Below are positions 52,387 through 64,000 of a DNA stretch of 64,000 nt, piece after piece. Position numbers and translations under genes: made by a program. The notes below the pieces were generated by a model. It did no database searches. It saw only the letters and a program-made list of their open reading frames with translations, and had not been told where the DNA came from. The stretch lies in contig CM054153.1 of assembly GCA_028751875.1 (NCBI GenBank), positions 7,396,150-7,460,149 of the forward strand, given 5' to 3'. This DNA is from Rapana venosa (lineage: Eukaryota > Mollusca > Gastropoda > Neogastropoda > Muricidae). Positions within the stretch are counted from its first letter, which is position 1, and each line of letters begins with the position of its first letter.

Positions 52387-52648
52387 TAAGTGATTTTTAT
52401 TTTTTTTATTTAATTTTTTCTTTTAAAAAAAATTTCTGTCTTCATTGATTTGAGCTTTTCCTTCAATACTAGCTGTCAATACTGCTGTGACATGTAACAT
52501 ATGATGTATGTATTTCAATGTATATGGTGTAATGTGTACAGTGGTTATGTGTGTGTGGTGAGTGTGTATGTGTGTAGAGGGTGGGGGTGGAGTAGAGGGT
52601 GTGTTTGGGGATGGTGGTGTGGTATGTGTGTGTGTCCATGTACGTGGG

Positions 52649-52681
<33 letters not shown>

Positions 52682-52959
52682 GACCGTGGGGAAAGTTTAC
52701 TCTCTGCACTGTGTTCTTGAGTTTTTTGGTTTTTTTGGTAGTTTGTCTTTGAACACTGCTTTATATGCATTTTAGAACTGTGTAAAATGCAGAGATCACA
52801 CTCTTATAGATAGAGGAAACCTTTTTTTTTAAAGTGTGTGTGTGTGTGTGTTTCTTGTGGCGTATAAAAAATATGCATCAGTTTACTCTGTAAAAGTGTA
52901 CATGATGTGGATATGTGCACATTCATCTTCATTACTTCAACATTACGCATCATTCATGT

Positions 52960-53160
52960 ACAAATATGATATAATGTTATATAATTCAAGAGTACAATAT
53001 GATATAATACCATGTAATGTGATATAATGTAATATGATATGATATAATAATTTATAATGACATAGTATATAAGTATATATAATATGATATAATAATGTAT
53101 GATTTAATATACTATTCATGATATAATACAGTATAATGAAATATGTATTGTAATGCAATA
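52960..53160. repeat. AT-rich degenerate tandem repeat
   Basis: Irregular repetition of 'atgatataat'-type words over about 200 bases; non-coding. Confidence 0.7.
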
Positions 53161-53595
53161 TTTTTTACCATCATAAGTTTTTACAGTATCATATAAACAC
53201 ATGCATGTCTGTGCGTTTGTTATAACTCATTACTCACTATTTCCTCACTAAAACATTGTTCTAAAGCTCCTGATTCTTGTGGTCAGAACATGACTGCTCC
53301 ACAGTGGTGGATGTGCTGTGTCATCATGTGTGTGCATCGCTGGTTTTTCTGGCTCTTTTCTCAGTCAATTTTGGTGTATTACTGCACCACCATTGTTATA
53401 TGTATGTATGTTTGTGATGTCCTCAATATTTAGTCTGTGAGTGTGGTTTTTGTTGTTTTTATTTCTGAGGTTTTTTTATGTCTCTGGTGATCTTTTGTGA
53501 TTGGTTTGTGAACTGTCGCTTTTTTTTTGTTTTTGTTTTTTTCCTTGTCTGTTATCTGTCAATGGCTTATTTGGGTTTGTGTGTGTGTTTTGTGT

Positions 53596-53597
53596 GT

Positions 53598-53678
<81 letters not shown>

Positions 53679-53680
53679 AC
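53596..53680 (+). repeat. (GT)n/(GC)n compound microsatellite
   Basis: Alternating purine-pyrimidine run, GT with an inner GTGC block; could adopt Z-DNA. Confidence 0.9.
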
Positions 53681-53778
53681 ACACTGATGTTTTTTGGCAT
53701 CTTCTCAGTATTTTCCTTTTTGTCATAGAGATCCAACATTTGTTTTTATCATAACTGATTTGTGCCTCCCCCCCCCCT

Positions 53779-53834
<56 letters not shown>

Positions 53835-54806
53835 TCTCTCTCTCCTCCATCTCTCTCCATCTCTCTCCATCTCTCTTTTTTCTGTCTCTTCTTGTATGGC
53901 TCTCTCTTTTTTCTCTTAATCTGGCTCTGTCTGTCTTTCTCTTTATCTCTTTGTCTCTGCCTAGATTGCTGTTTATGTCCTTTTCCAGTATTTCTACAAC
54001 AAACCAGAAGAAGTAGGTTTATGTTCTGATATAGTAGGACACAAAAGCTATTGTTGGTCACACAATCTGACAGACATTCCATACATGTCCAAGCTGTTGC
54101 TTATTAGTAGTCATAGGTGTGACACGCTGCATGATAAATTGTATGACCAGGTGTAATATATCATGAACTACCATTTGATGGGGGACTTGGTCAGTGTCGC
54201 TTTGAACATCTTTTTACCTAAAGTGATTGTAGGTCTAGTGAAGATATCTCACAGTCTACCATTGTAATCATTTTCCATAATTTGTAGAAGAAGAATAAAA
54301 GGTACTTTTGAAAAATAACTATATATTTCAGAAGAAAAAAAAAAGGTACCATAAATAATAAGCTGTTTGAGTTTACTCCATTTCAGAATTGCCATCATCT
54401 TTCTTAATCTCTTAGATGTGGCTTTGCCTGTTTGGGTTTTTTTTCTTTCCACTTTTTAAAATTTTATTTCTGCTGTTATAATTGTCAGTATGATTAAGTT
54501 TGGAGACTGTTAAAATGTGTAGAAAAGAAAACTTATAGGTAATGATAATAACCTTGTTGTACACATTTTATATTAAGTTCATTTGGGGAATGTAAATTGT
54601 CAAAGAACTATTGTGGTTTTATAGTTGAGTATTTTTTAAACAATGAATTAAGTTTGTTATCAACAAGTAGTACACATTTCTGCAGCCAATGCATCTTACT
54701 TTAGAAGTGTAATTTCTACTAATTCTAGTCATATTTTCTTAAATTGGAATTTTTTTTATAAAGTATTTTCTCTTACTCACTCACTCACTCACTCTCACTC
54801 ACTCAC

Positions 54807-54851
54807 ACACAAACACACACACACACACACACACATACACACACACACACA

Positions 54852-54914
<63 letters not shown>
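54807..54914 (+). repeat. (CA)n microsatellite
   Basis: Interrupted CA run preceded by a (CACT)n stretch (54775-54802). Confidence 0.95.
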
Positions 54915-54917
<3 letters not shown>

Positions 54918-55311
54918 AAAAGTCACGATAGTTGGAAAGCTTCCAAAAGTGGACAGATGCAGATGTTTCATTAACTTTTGAACTTTGATCTGTTTGAGCT
55001 GAGCACTGCGTGTCAACACCTACTGATAAGAGATGGGATGTATTGATTTGGCTTCACCGGTTTTTTCTTCTTCTTCTTTTTTGGGGGGGGGGGGGGGGGG
55101 GGGGTCCTCAAATAAGGCTACCTTATGTTTAGGCTGTTGATAGTGTTCCTAAAAATGTAAAGCTGCCTTTGAGTGCATGAATGAATGTCTAGCTTGTTCG
55201 TGGGCTAATGAGACAGGTGGGGGTGATAAGTGAGCTTTCTCTGAAGGAGTAGGGCAGGGTGGGGGATGAGAATCAAAGAAAAATGGTTTTAGTGGGTCTG
55301 TGTAATGAAAT

Positions 55312-55326
55312 ACACACACACACACA

Positions 55327-55390
<64 letters not shown>
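55312..55390 (+). repeat. (CA)n microsatellite
   Basis: CA run followed by a short (CACT)n stretch, mirroring the layout at 54775-54914. Confidence 0.95.
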
Positions 55391-55393
<3 letters not shown>

Positions 55394-56082
55394 TCACTCA
55401 CTCTTACAGGGAGGGATGGACTGCTGCACAAGAGTGTATAGTGATATACAGGAACTGCATACAAACGTAGGCAGTCCCCACCCACACACTTCTCATTTGC
55501 TATTGTAGAATAAATTACAAGTAAAGTGCATGCTGTAACATCCTGTATGGAGAGAGGTAGTTTAGAAAGAACATTTCAACTTTTTTTTCTCTCTCTCTCT
55601 CAGTTCAGGCTGCTGGTAGTACAAGCTCCATAACAAATAGATTTCTGTGGGGGGGGAGGGGGGGTTATGTGTGCACTTGTCTGTCTGCATTATGTTTGTG
55701 TGCATGTGTTGATTCTAAGAACACACATATTGTTTAAGAGAGGAAAGTGATGAACATATGGTGTATGTGTGTACATAAATAAATACATACATACATATAT
55801 ATGAGCGTATAGGACCTGTCATTTTCCCACATGATGGCAAAGGTTTGAAAGTTGGGATGGCTTATGGGAGATTGATCACATAAGCTGGGGCCTAATTTGG
55901 GATGAGCATCACTCATTTGATGGGTGCCATATGGTACCTTGTCAAAGGCTGTAAAGCATTAGCATCTAGCATGTAGTATGACACCTGTATGTGATATAAG
56001 ATAAATATGCATGTACTGTTGTACATGTGTGTACTTGGTGAGAATGTTATGGAAGATGTCACATTTCCGCCAGTTCAGATCT

Positions 56083-56125
<43 letters not shown>

Positions 56126-57164
56126 CGTTCATGTGTGTGTACATGCATATTGCACAGATGTGTATATGGAAACGTGTTCCATGGTGTTGGTTTTAAGTGG
56201 TTAAAGCAAATATGTGGGTTTTTTGTATTATATAAAGAATTGTTCTTTGGGAGTATACAGTAGACTGTAAACTTCTTCCATTTTCCTTTGGTAGATGAAA
56301 GGCAGATTTTGCTTTTTGAGTTGTATCTTTTGGTTTTAATTTTAAACACAGATGTGATTCTCTGTTTGGTGTGCAATCAGTTTCAGACTTGAAGTGTTTG
56401 TTTAGCACCGTTGTCTGCTTATGTACATAGGATCCTGTGTTTGAATTTCAAGTTTTTTGACATGGCTGTTCTGGTCCTGGAGGAAGTGCTTTTTCTTCCT
56501 CAAATGCTCAGGCAGCACCTATTGTTGAACGTCATGTGAGCTCAAATGTGTTGCGCTGCTGTGAAGCACCTGATAAGTCAGGCCCAGCGCATTCATCTTT
56601 GGCATGGGAGAAAATTGTTATCTTTTAAGTCTCTCAGGAAAAAACTCAGGAAATTGGACCAAGAGGGCAGAATTTAGACAGGAAGGAAGTGATAGGAAGA
56701 AAAGGAACAAGATCAAAACAGAGGGATAGAAAAGAGGGAATTCCTAGCACAGAATTTGCAGAAGATGGGGATGCTATTTACACTGACAGGCCCCCGGCAT
56801 CCCCATGGTGGACTATAAGTGAAATTGTACACTCAGAGGTGAACTCAAGATCTTTAATTTTGTCTCTAAGATGAAAATGATTATCTTAATGTATGTATCA
56901 TGATGAGTGTGTTTCTTGTATGTGTTGCTGTGTGTGAGAAACCATGGTTTGGGCAGGGTGTTTTTTTTCTGCACTGTACAATAGTAATTTAAAGCTCAAG
57001 CACTTTGATTTGTTTGCTTTACATGATTGAGCACTGTACAGATTTCATATATCATAATTATCATTATATGAATACTTCATCAGCAAATGCTTAATTTTTT
57101 GAGCCTGTAAAAATCAACACACTTAAAAGTCAAATTGCAGTGCTGATCATTAAGTGCATATTAG

Positions 57165-57298
<134 letters not shown>

Positions 57299-60200
57299 TT
57301 TTCCCTGCCTTTTCATGCTTTCTTTTTTTTCTTCATTGTTAACTTCTTGCTTGTTCACTTGATACGTTTCTCACTTGCTGCACTTTTGATCTTTTTGTGT
57401 TGTTGTTTGTTTTGATTTTTTTTTAATGTTGACTTTGTTCTGTTGTGTCGTTGATAGTGTCTTTGTGTCTTATTACTATACTAAAGTAAAAGTGAACTCT
57501 GTATGACTATATGAGAGCATGTGTGTTTCAGTGTGTGTGTGTGTGTGATGGTGAGGGAGAGGGGGTGGGGGGAGGTGTGTTTTTTTTATAGAGGGTATGT
57601 CACTGTAACATGTGTTTGCAAGCTTCCAGGTGTGTGTGAAAGCATTGATGCTTTTGTGTGAATCTGTACTACAACATTCATTCTTAATCATTTGTCAGTG
57701 AATTACCTGTTGTATCATTTTTGCTAATGGCCATCTCTCTTTTTTATTTTGTTTCACTCTTTGAATTGACAGGAGGTAAGATCTTTTTTTGGCTTTGCTC
57801 GTCGGGTTCACATCAAATTGTAGCTTTCATTCATTGTTTTCATTGGTCCGCATTTCATTGGTTCCCCTAAGCTTCAATTCATGTTCCTCGTTTTGCATCG
57901 TCAGTTTGCATGGATGTCAAATGCTTTGTGTTCATCTAAACCATTTTCTGTTTAAATTTGTTTTAAAAGTTGGAGTACTTAGATAACCTGACTCCCTGTT
58001 ATTAATGCTTCATTTGATTTTAGTGTAATGGAATGGTAGTTAGCTTACTTCATCAGGATGACAAATGTGTAAAGACAGTAACATGTTCACTTAAAAACTG
58101 AAATAGACCCTGGTCTTCTCTACATCAATGTACTTCTTACATTGGACTTTTTGTGTTTTTTATTTGTTTTATCTTTGTGCAGTCTTCATTCTATGTGTGC
58201 AATTTGATGTTGTTGGGTTGTTGTATTTTTGTTGCTATCTAAACCTGCTGTTAGTGGTGATTTATCACATGATTTGCTTCACAATATAGGAATGCTTTTG
58301 TGATTTTAATTTATCACGTGAAATAGTTGACTGATATAGAATGTAGAAAATATGACAGTAATGATAGTACTAATTATAATAATCACCCTGTAAATTCTGT
58401 GCCTTGTGAATAAAGATCTGACATTTACTAAATGCTTTTGCTTTTGATCTGCACAGCACTATTTACTTCCTTTCTTATGCTGTTTGCTATATCTTACAAA
58501 AGAGATCACATTTAATCCTATGAGTATGGATTAAAGATAATCATGTCCTCCAATGAATGTATAGGCCTGTCCAAAGAAGAAGACACTTTGCTTTTTTGCG
58601 AAGTCAGTCTGAACAAGCAGAGCTCTGTGTTAAGGTGTCCATGCTCTCTCATGTTGAAAAGATGATTTCCAGGCAGCTGATTCAGTGTCCCATGCCCTGC
58701 TTTATAACACATCTGGCCACGATAATGGACAGTGGTTTACTAGCTTTCTTGTGGCTTTAGTCTCTTATGTTGCTGTAAATACACATAGTGCAAACCCTGT
58801 GCTTTACTGTGCATGCATCTTTTTGTCAGGACTGTCTTTGCTGAAGAAATTGATGGTTTATAAATAATGCCTTTGGAGAAAATAGACGTGGCATCAATTC
58901 TTCAGTTCGTGCATCCCTTCATGGCAGTGACTTGAACAATTCTTAAGTTCTTGATAGATAGTGGAGTAGACTGTAAAGTTTTCATTCATGAGTAAATTTC
59001 CAACATAAGCTAGATGTTATACAGTAAAGTTTCACATTCAAGTTAAGATAACTTGTGCTAAATATCATGCTATAAAGTTTCAGATTCATGAGTTTGAGAA
59101 AGCGTAAGCTTGATAGTGTACTAACAAGTTTAATATTTATGAGCTGACTTGATTAATGAACATAATATCACAGTTTGTAAAGCATAAACCATGGGATGAC
59201 TATGCACATTGATTTTTAAAATGTAAGTTTGTCCCTTTTTTTTTCTTCTTCAAAGTTTGCTTTGTTAGTTTGATTGTAGTTGATGTGTACAAATTTGAAC
59301 TCGTCTAGAAAGTTGTAGTTCGTCTTAAAGTTATCACACTGATAAGTAAAGACACCAAAAAGAAAGGAGGAAAGAGAGAAACCCAAAACATAACCATAAA
59401 CATCATTTAGTGGTAAATATGGAACGGAGAACTGGAGACAGGCCTTACTGCTGAATGGCTGGTAAAAAATAAAGGTATTTTTAGCAACCAGACATATTGG
59501 TTTGGTTTGTTTTGTTTTGTTTTGTGTTGTGTTTGCTGGAAGCATTTTTTTTATGACCCCCCCTCCCCCCCCCCCCCCCAAAAAAAAAAAAAAAAACCAC
59601 TGAAAGAAAAATTAGGACAAGAGGAGAAAAAGAGACAAAGTGAACAACAACAACAAAAAAAGGCCTGTAGTATTTTTTGTATTTTTCAGCTAATGATGAG
59701 AATATCGACAAGGTTATCAGAACAATACTGACACCATTACCTTTGCCTTCCAAGATGTTGCAGTGCATTAGGCCTCCTCATGTGTTTATGAAAAGAAAAG
59801 TTTGTATGCTCAGAGAGAATGTATACAGTCTCACTTGTCATCCAGTAAATCATTATAAATAAGCTGCAAGTATAATCAAGACAAATGTCAAATCACGTAA
59901 TGTAACATATAAAAGCATCCCCCCACCCCCACCCCACCCCCCCAAAAAAGACTTTGTTACTGATTTTTGTGATGGTGGGGAAGAGATTGATATAGGGGTG
60001 AAGGGGGTAAGGTGAAAACATAAGTCATCTGTTTTGATCACCTAAAAACACAGTAGTTGAGAATAAAATCCTAAAATGCTTTGTCCATGGTGTATGGTTC
60101 ATCATCTTCATTGGACTACTTTTGTTGTTGTTATTGTAAGTCATCTGTTTTGATCACTTAAACACAGTATGGCACTGGCCAAAGAATACAGAATGCTGTC

Positions 60201-61835
60201 TGTAATAATTAAGAAGCTTCATCAAACATATTTTTTTGTTTTTGGCTGCACCAGGGAGATAGGTCACCTAGCTTCTGCCTAACATGTGTATAGCTACTCA
60301 CTTACTCGGCAAGCCTTGGAGCCCAGTTATCACTGTATCATTTGTAATTATTAAAGAAATTGGACTGTACCGTTGTGTAGCAAAATGTGTACCTTTTTGT
60401 TTTCTTGTTTTTATTTTCATTGTACTTTGTAGCTTTAACCAGTTATGTTTGAAATGGTTTGTTATGTATGGCTTTATTTTTATCATCATTACCATTATTA
60501 GCATCATCGTCATCATCATCATCATCATCATCTTCATTGTTTTGTTGTTGTTATGTTGTTGTTTCAGTTGTTTGGGATTTTTATTTGGATGTTGGTGAAT
60601 GAGTTCTTTTTTTTTTTTTTTAATAAATGGAGGGGAAAATCCTTACCTCTAAAATACTTTAAAAATTTTTTTAAGTAAGAGTAGTAGGGTAAGAAAACAA
60701 ATATAAATGTAGTCATCAGTATGTGACTGACTGTGCATGTTTTCACGCATGCATGTGTGTGTGTGCATTTACCAGAGTGTGTTTGTGTGTGTGCGTGTAT
60801 GCATGAAGAAGTGTACGCTTGTGTGCAGACTTCGTTAGTATTCAAATGTACATAAAACTATGGTGTTCTATTCCTAACCTCAGCATATTTATAGATAGAT
60901 ATGTATTTGAAGTAATTTTGCTGCATTGTTATGTCATTCCTTCATTCATAATGTGTATTGTGTGTTATCATTTCTTATCATTAACACATGTGATGTGTGC
61001 CTTTTCATGACAATCTGTTCTTCACGTGTGAGTAGACCGCGTAGAAGGTGATGGTTGAATGCATTTTATCGTATATTTAATTATTTTTTTTATGGTTTTT
61101 ATGTTTTTAGGTATTATTGAATTCTCACCGATATTCTTATACTTCACTCATTTTTCAATTGAAATTTCATATAAGCAGAGGGAGTTTTTATCTTATTTTT
61201 TAAAACTTGTAATCATGGAATGGGTACTTTATTTTCATATGATAAACTCTTCATAGTATTTTGCCAGATGCAGTAACATTTGCTTGTTACATATTATAAA
61301 AATAATTTTTTTTTTTAATGTTATAACTGTTTTTTGCATTTTTTAAAAATAAAATCTTTTATTCTTTAGAATTCAGGTTTTTTGGTTCTTTCTATTCAAA
61401 ACTGCATCAGGGTTTTGTTTTCACTTATGATTAATCAGGGACAGTACTCATACATATTATATGGGATTTTGTTTCGAATTTGTTAATTGGAAAGTGGGTT
61501 CATTTTTGGGCTGATTATTCAGTGAAATATTTACACACTACATATCTGCTGATGTATTATTTCTTTGTGTTAAGGCATACTTTTTTCTCCCTTTTTGGGG
61601 TATTTTTTATGTACTAATTTGAAACAAAGCCAAAAGAAATCTTTTTCATACTATTTCATTACGCTCACACGGTAGAGAGATTTGTTTTCTTCTGCATGGG
61701 TATGCTTGAGGAATTGTCAAAATCTTGTGTGTTGTATCTTTATAGCATGTTTTGTGGTTCTGCGATTCTTGATTCAAAATATAACATTTGGGGATGGATG
61801 ATTAGTGGGGCTGTAAACAATATGGAATGGAATCA

Positions 61836-61845
61836 CACACACACA

Positions 61846-61901
<56 letters not shown>
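61836..61901 (+). repeat. (CA)n microsatellite
   Basis: CA run with one CAAA interruption. Confidence 0.95.
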
Positions 61902-61904
<3 letters not shown>

Positions 61905-62429
61905 GTAAAGTAAAGGTAAATTGCCCAGTGTATGAGACATACACATGATTGTAAAAGGAACAGGCATCATATAGGGTTTTTCTGTTTTTGTTCAGTTTCT
62001 ATGCTATGCATACATATAGATATTAAAATGATTAATATTATGAACCTTCCGTACAGGTCTCCATACAGATGAATAAGAAATCATGTGGGGGGTTATTTGG
62101 TTGAAAAGTACAGGGAAAGAAAAGAATTTATATCCAGTTTTGCCATCTGAAAAAACAAAAGGTTCGGTATGTATTCATTGTCATCAGTTGTTGTTGAAAA
62201 GCAATTTTAGTTAGAAGAAATGGACAAAGATGCATTGCAAGTAAGATAATGTCATCTTTTAAAAAAAATATTGTTTTTTCTTAATCGCATGCCTTAGTAA
62301 AGTCGTCACCAATTTTATGTGGAGATGTTTTATATCATCAATAACAACACACACATACACACACATACAACACACACACATCACACACACACAACACACA
62401 CACACACAATAATTTTATGTATGTGTAAA

Positions 62430-62445
62430 TATCTATCTATCTATC

Positions 62446-62523
<78 letters not shown>
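62430..62523 (+). repeat. (ATCT)n plus (CA)n compound microsatellite
   Basis: Short (ATCT)n followed directly by a pure CA run. Confidence 0.95.
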
Positions 62524-62526
<3 letters not shown>

Positions 62527-62666
62527 GTGTTTATAGTTTAAGGAAGTGTTATGTAGCTACAGTGGATTGTTTTATTGATGTTAAATACTTGTGCATGTAT
62601 TAAAAGGTGTTAATAGGAGACTGTACAGACATAAAGAGTAGGGGGGGGGGGGTAAATGTGTTTTAC

Positions 62667-62742
62667 AAGTGTTGAGAAATGTGTGTTCATCAAAGATTCA
62701 AACACATACATGTGTGTTCATCAAAGATTCAAACACATACAC
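62667..62742 (+). repeat. Tandem duplication of a ~33-bp unit
   Basis: 'gtgtgttcatcaaagattca' plus 'aacacataca' occurs twice head to tail. Confidence 0.75.
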
Positions 62743-63235
62743 TGTAACCTGCCATGGCTGGCGCATATTAAGTAGTGAAATCTATCTCTCCATCTGTCAG
62801 CTCTATTTTTAATGTGCTTTTTCTTGTTTTCCGTGTGTGTGTGGGTTTTTTGGTTTTTTGTTCTCTGTCGCTCTCTTTTTCAGTGTGTCTCTGTCTTGCT
62901 TTGTCGGTCAATACTTGTTGATTTTATACACTTTGCTCGTACAGGTTCCATATATTGCATGAAACGGGCAGTTGAAGAGTGCTTTTAGTTTGGATGAAAA
63001 AGAAGAGAGCGAAGGGGTTTGCATCCACATAGTATGCCTGTGCGAGTGTGCAGAATCTGTGTGTGTGTGGGAAAAAAACTTAAGTCGCTCTATGACTATG
63101 TGGAAAACTTTTTTTTGTTCATGTTATTGTTGTAGCCAGATATCGTTTTCCACCCTGTAGACAAACATACATGTATCAGAGGGGAGAAAGATTTTCACAC
63201 ATGCATATATATATTTATCCCCTCCCACCCTGGTT

Positions 63236-63236
<1 letters not shown>

Positions 63237-63287
<51 letters not shown>
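63237..63287 (+). repeat. (GT)n microsatellite
   Basis: Pure GT run. Confidence 0.95.
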
Positions 63288-63672
63288 TGGTATGAAGTCC
63301 AGGAAGTCAAATATGTAACCCCAAAGTCATGCACTGAGTGCTGTGCTTAGGACTCTCCTTAACGTTATTCATAGACTCCTACCTCTTCCTGAAAACCATC
63401 TCTCTCTCTCTCCCCCTTTCTGTCTCACCCCCTCTCTCAATATGCGTTGTCTGTTTGTGGATATAATATACTTAAAAACATGCAGACACACACTCGCGCT
63501 CTTGTGCAAACGCGTGTGCACACACACACACAAGTACACATACTCAGTTACTTACACTAATTTACTTAAGTGTCTCACACACACACACATTACACACACA
63601 TAACACACTCCTCCCCCCCCCCCCCCCCCTCTCTTCTCCCTACCTCCTTGGCAAACCTCCTTCTCCTCTCCC

Positions 63673-63673
<1 letters not shown>

Positions 63674-63723
<50 letters not shown>
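63674..63723 (+). repeat. Poly-C tract (~50 bases)
   Basis: The longest homopolymer in the window, preceded by a shorter poly-C at 63613-63630. It creates spurious Pro- and Gly-rich open frames. Confidence 0.9.
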
Positions 63724-63725
<2 letters not shown>

Positions 63726-64000
63726 AGCTCCACACAGACAGCTAGCAAAAGAAAGGACTGTAGAGAAGGAAGCACCAGTAAAGGGGGAGGAGGTGGCTGC
63801 TGTAGTGAGTGGAGTGGAGCAGGAAGAGGGGACAGTCAGCCAAGGAAAAACCCCATTGACCGTGGGTCTGGTGTGCTAAGTGACTGGATGGTGGCTTGTC
63901 TGTCACCAGACCCCCAGGCTTCTTTGGTTGGGGTTGAAGATCATCTTGTTGATGATGATTATAAAGTGCTACAGCCTGGCTTGTTGATAGGATAGGATAG

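Noticed and set aside
56689..56874. 61-codon frame with mixed composition in the last intron
   Set aside because: No resemblance to endophilin or another family, and its potential splice sites are weak.
63738..63890. Seventh endophilin exon after the poly-C tract, phase-compatible with exon 6 (RQLAKERTVEKEAP...)
   Set aside because: The residues do not resemble the next endophilin helix, no convincing donor follows, and the acceptor is a short CACACAG after poly-C.

Overview
The window looks like animal nuclear DNA, most likely from a mollusc or another lophotrochozoan. It has intron-rich genes with GT-AG junctions, very dense (CA)n/(GT)n, (CT)n/(GA)n and poly-C/poly-G tracts, and many tRNA-derived SINEs. 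The lineage is inferred from the general look of the endophilin and CAF-1 proteins, not from a marker gene. No prokaryotic feature, CRISPR array, rRNA gene or functional tRNA gene was seen.

Layout. Positions 1-12.9 kb are gene-free and full of mobile elements: several SINEs, two copies of a TTAA-bounded 1.4-kb terminal-inverted-repeat element (4507-5933 and 9171-10621), and between them an RTE-like LINE (6084-8944). The LINE has an inverted 5' part and an 11-bp target duplication.

From 31503 down to 13977 on the minus strand lies a complete CHAF1A gene (CAF-1 large subunit p150). I could define 15 coding exons with consistent phases, giving about 1088 residues once two one-base frame breaks are allowed for. 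Its introns carry a minisatellite, a tandem segmental duplication, a hAT transposon relic, and a third TTAA element with a tRNA/5S hybrid SINE nested inside it.

A 440-bp divergent promoter (31504-31943), with E2F-like sites and a consensus CRE, separates CHAF1A from an endophilin-A gene on the plus strand. Its first six coding exons (31944-52386, 177 residues plus 2 bases) encode the amphipathic helix and the first half of the N-BAR domain. The rest of the N-BAR domain and the SH3 domain were not found before the window ends; the 52.4-64 kb stretch reads as a long intron packed with simple repeats.

The two genes work in different processes: replication-coupled H3-H4 deposition for CAF-1, and membrane curvature in endocytosis for endophilin. 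Only their shared promoter region links them here. No new multi-gene system was found. The strongest unusual signals are the twin-primed LINE, the nested TTAA/SINE composite, and the two frame breaks in CHAF1A.
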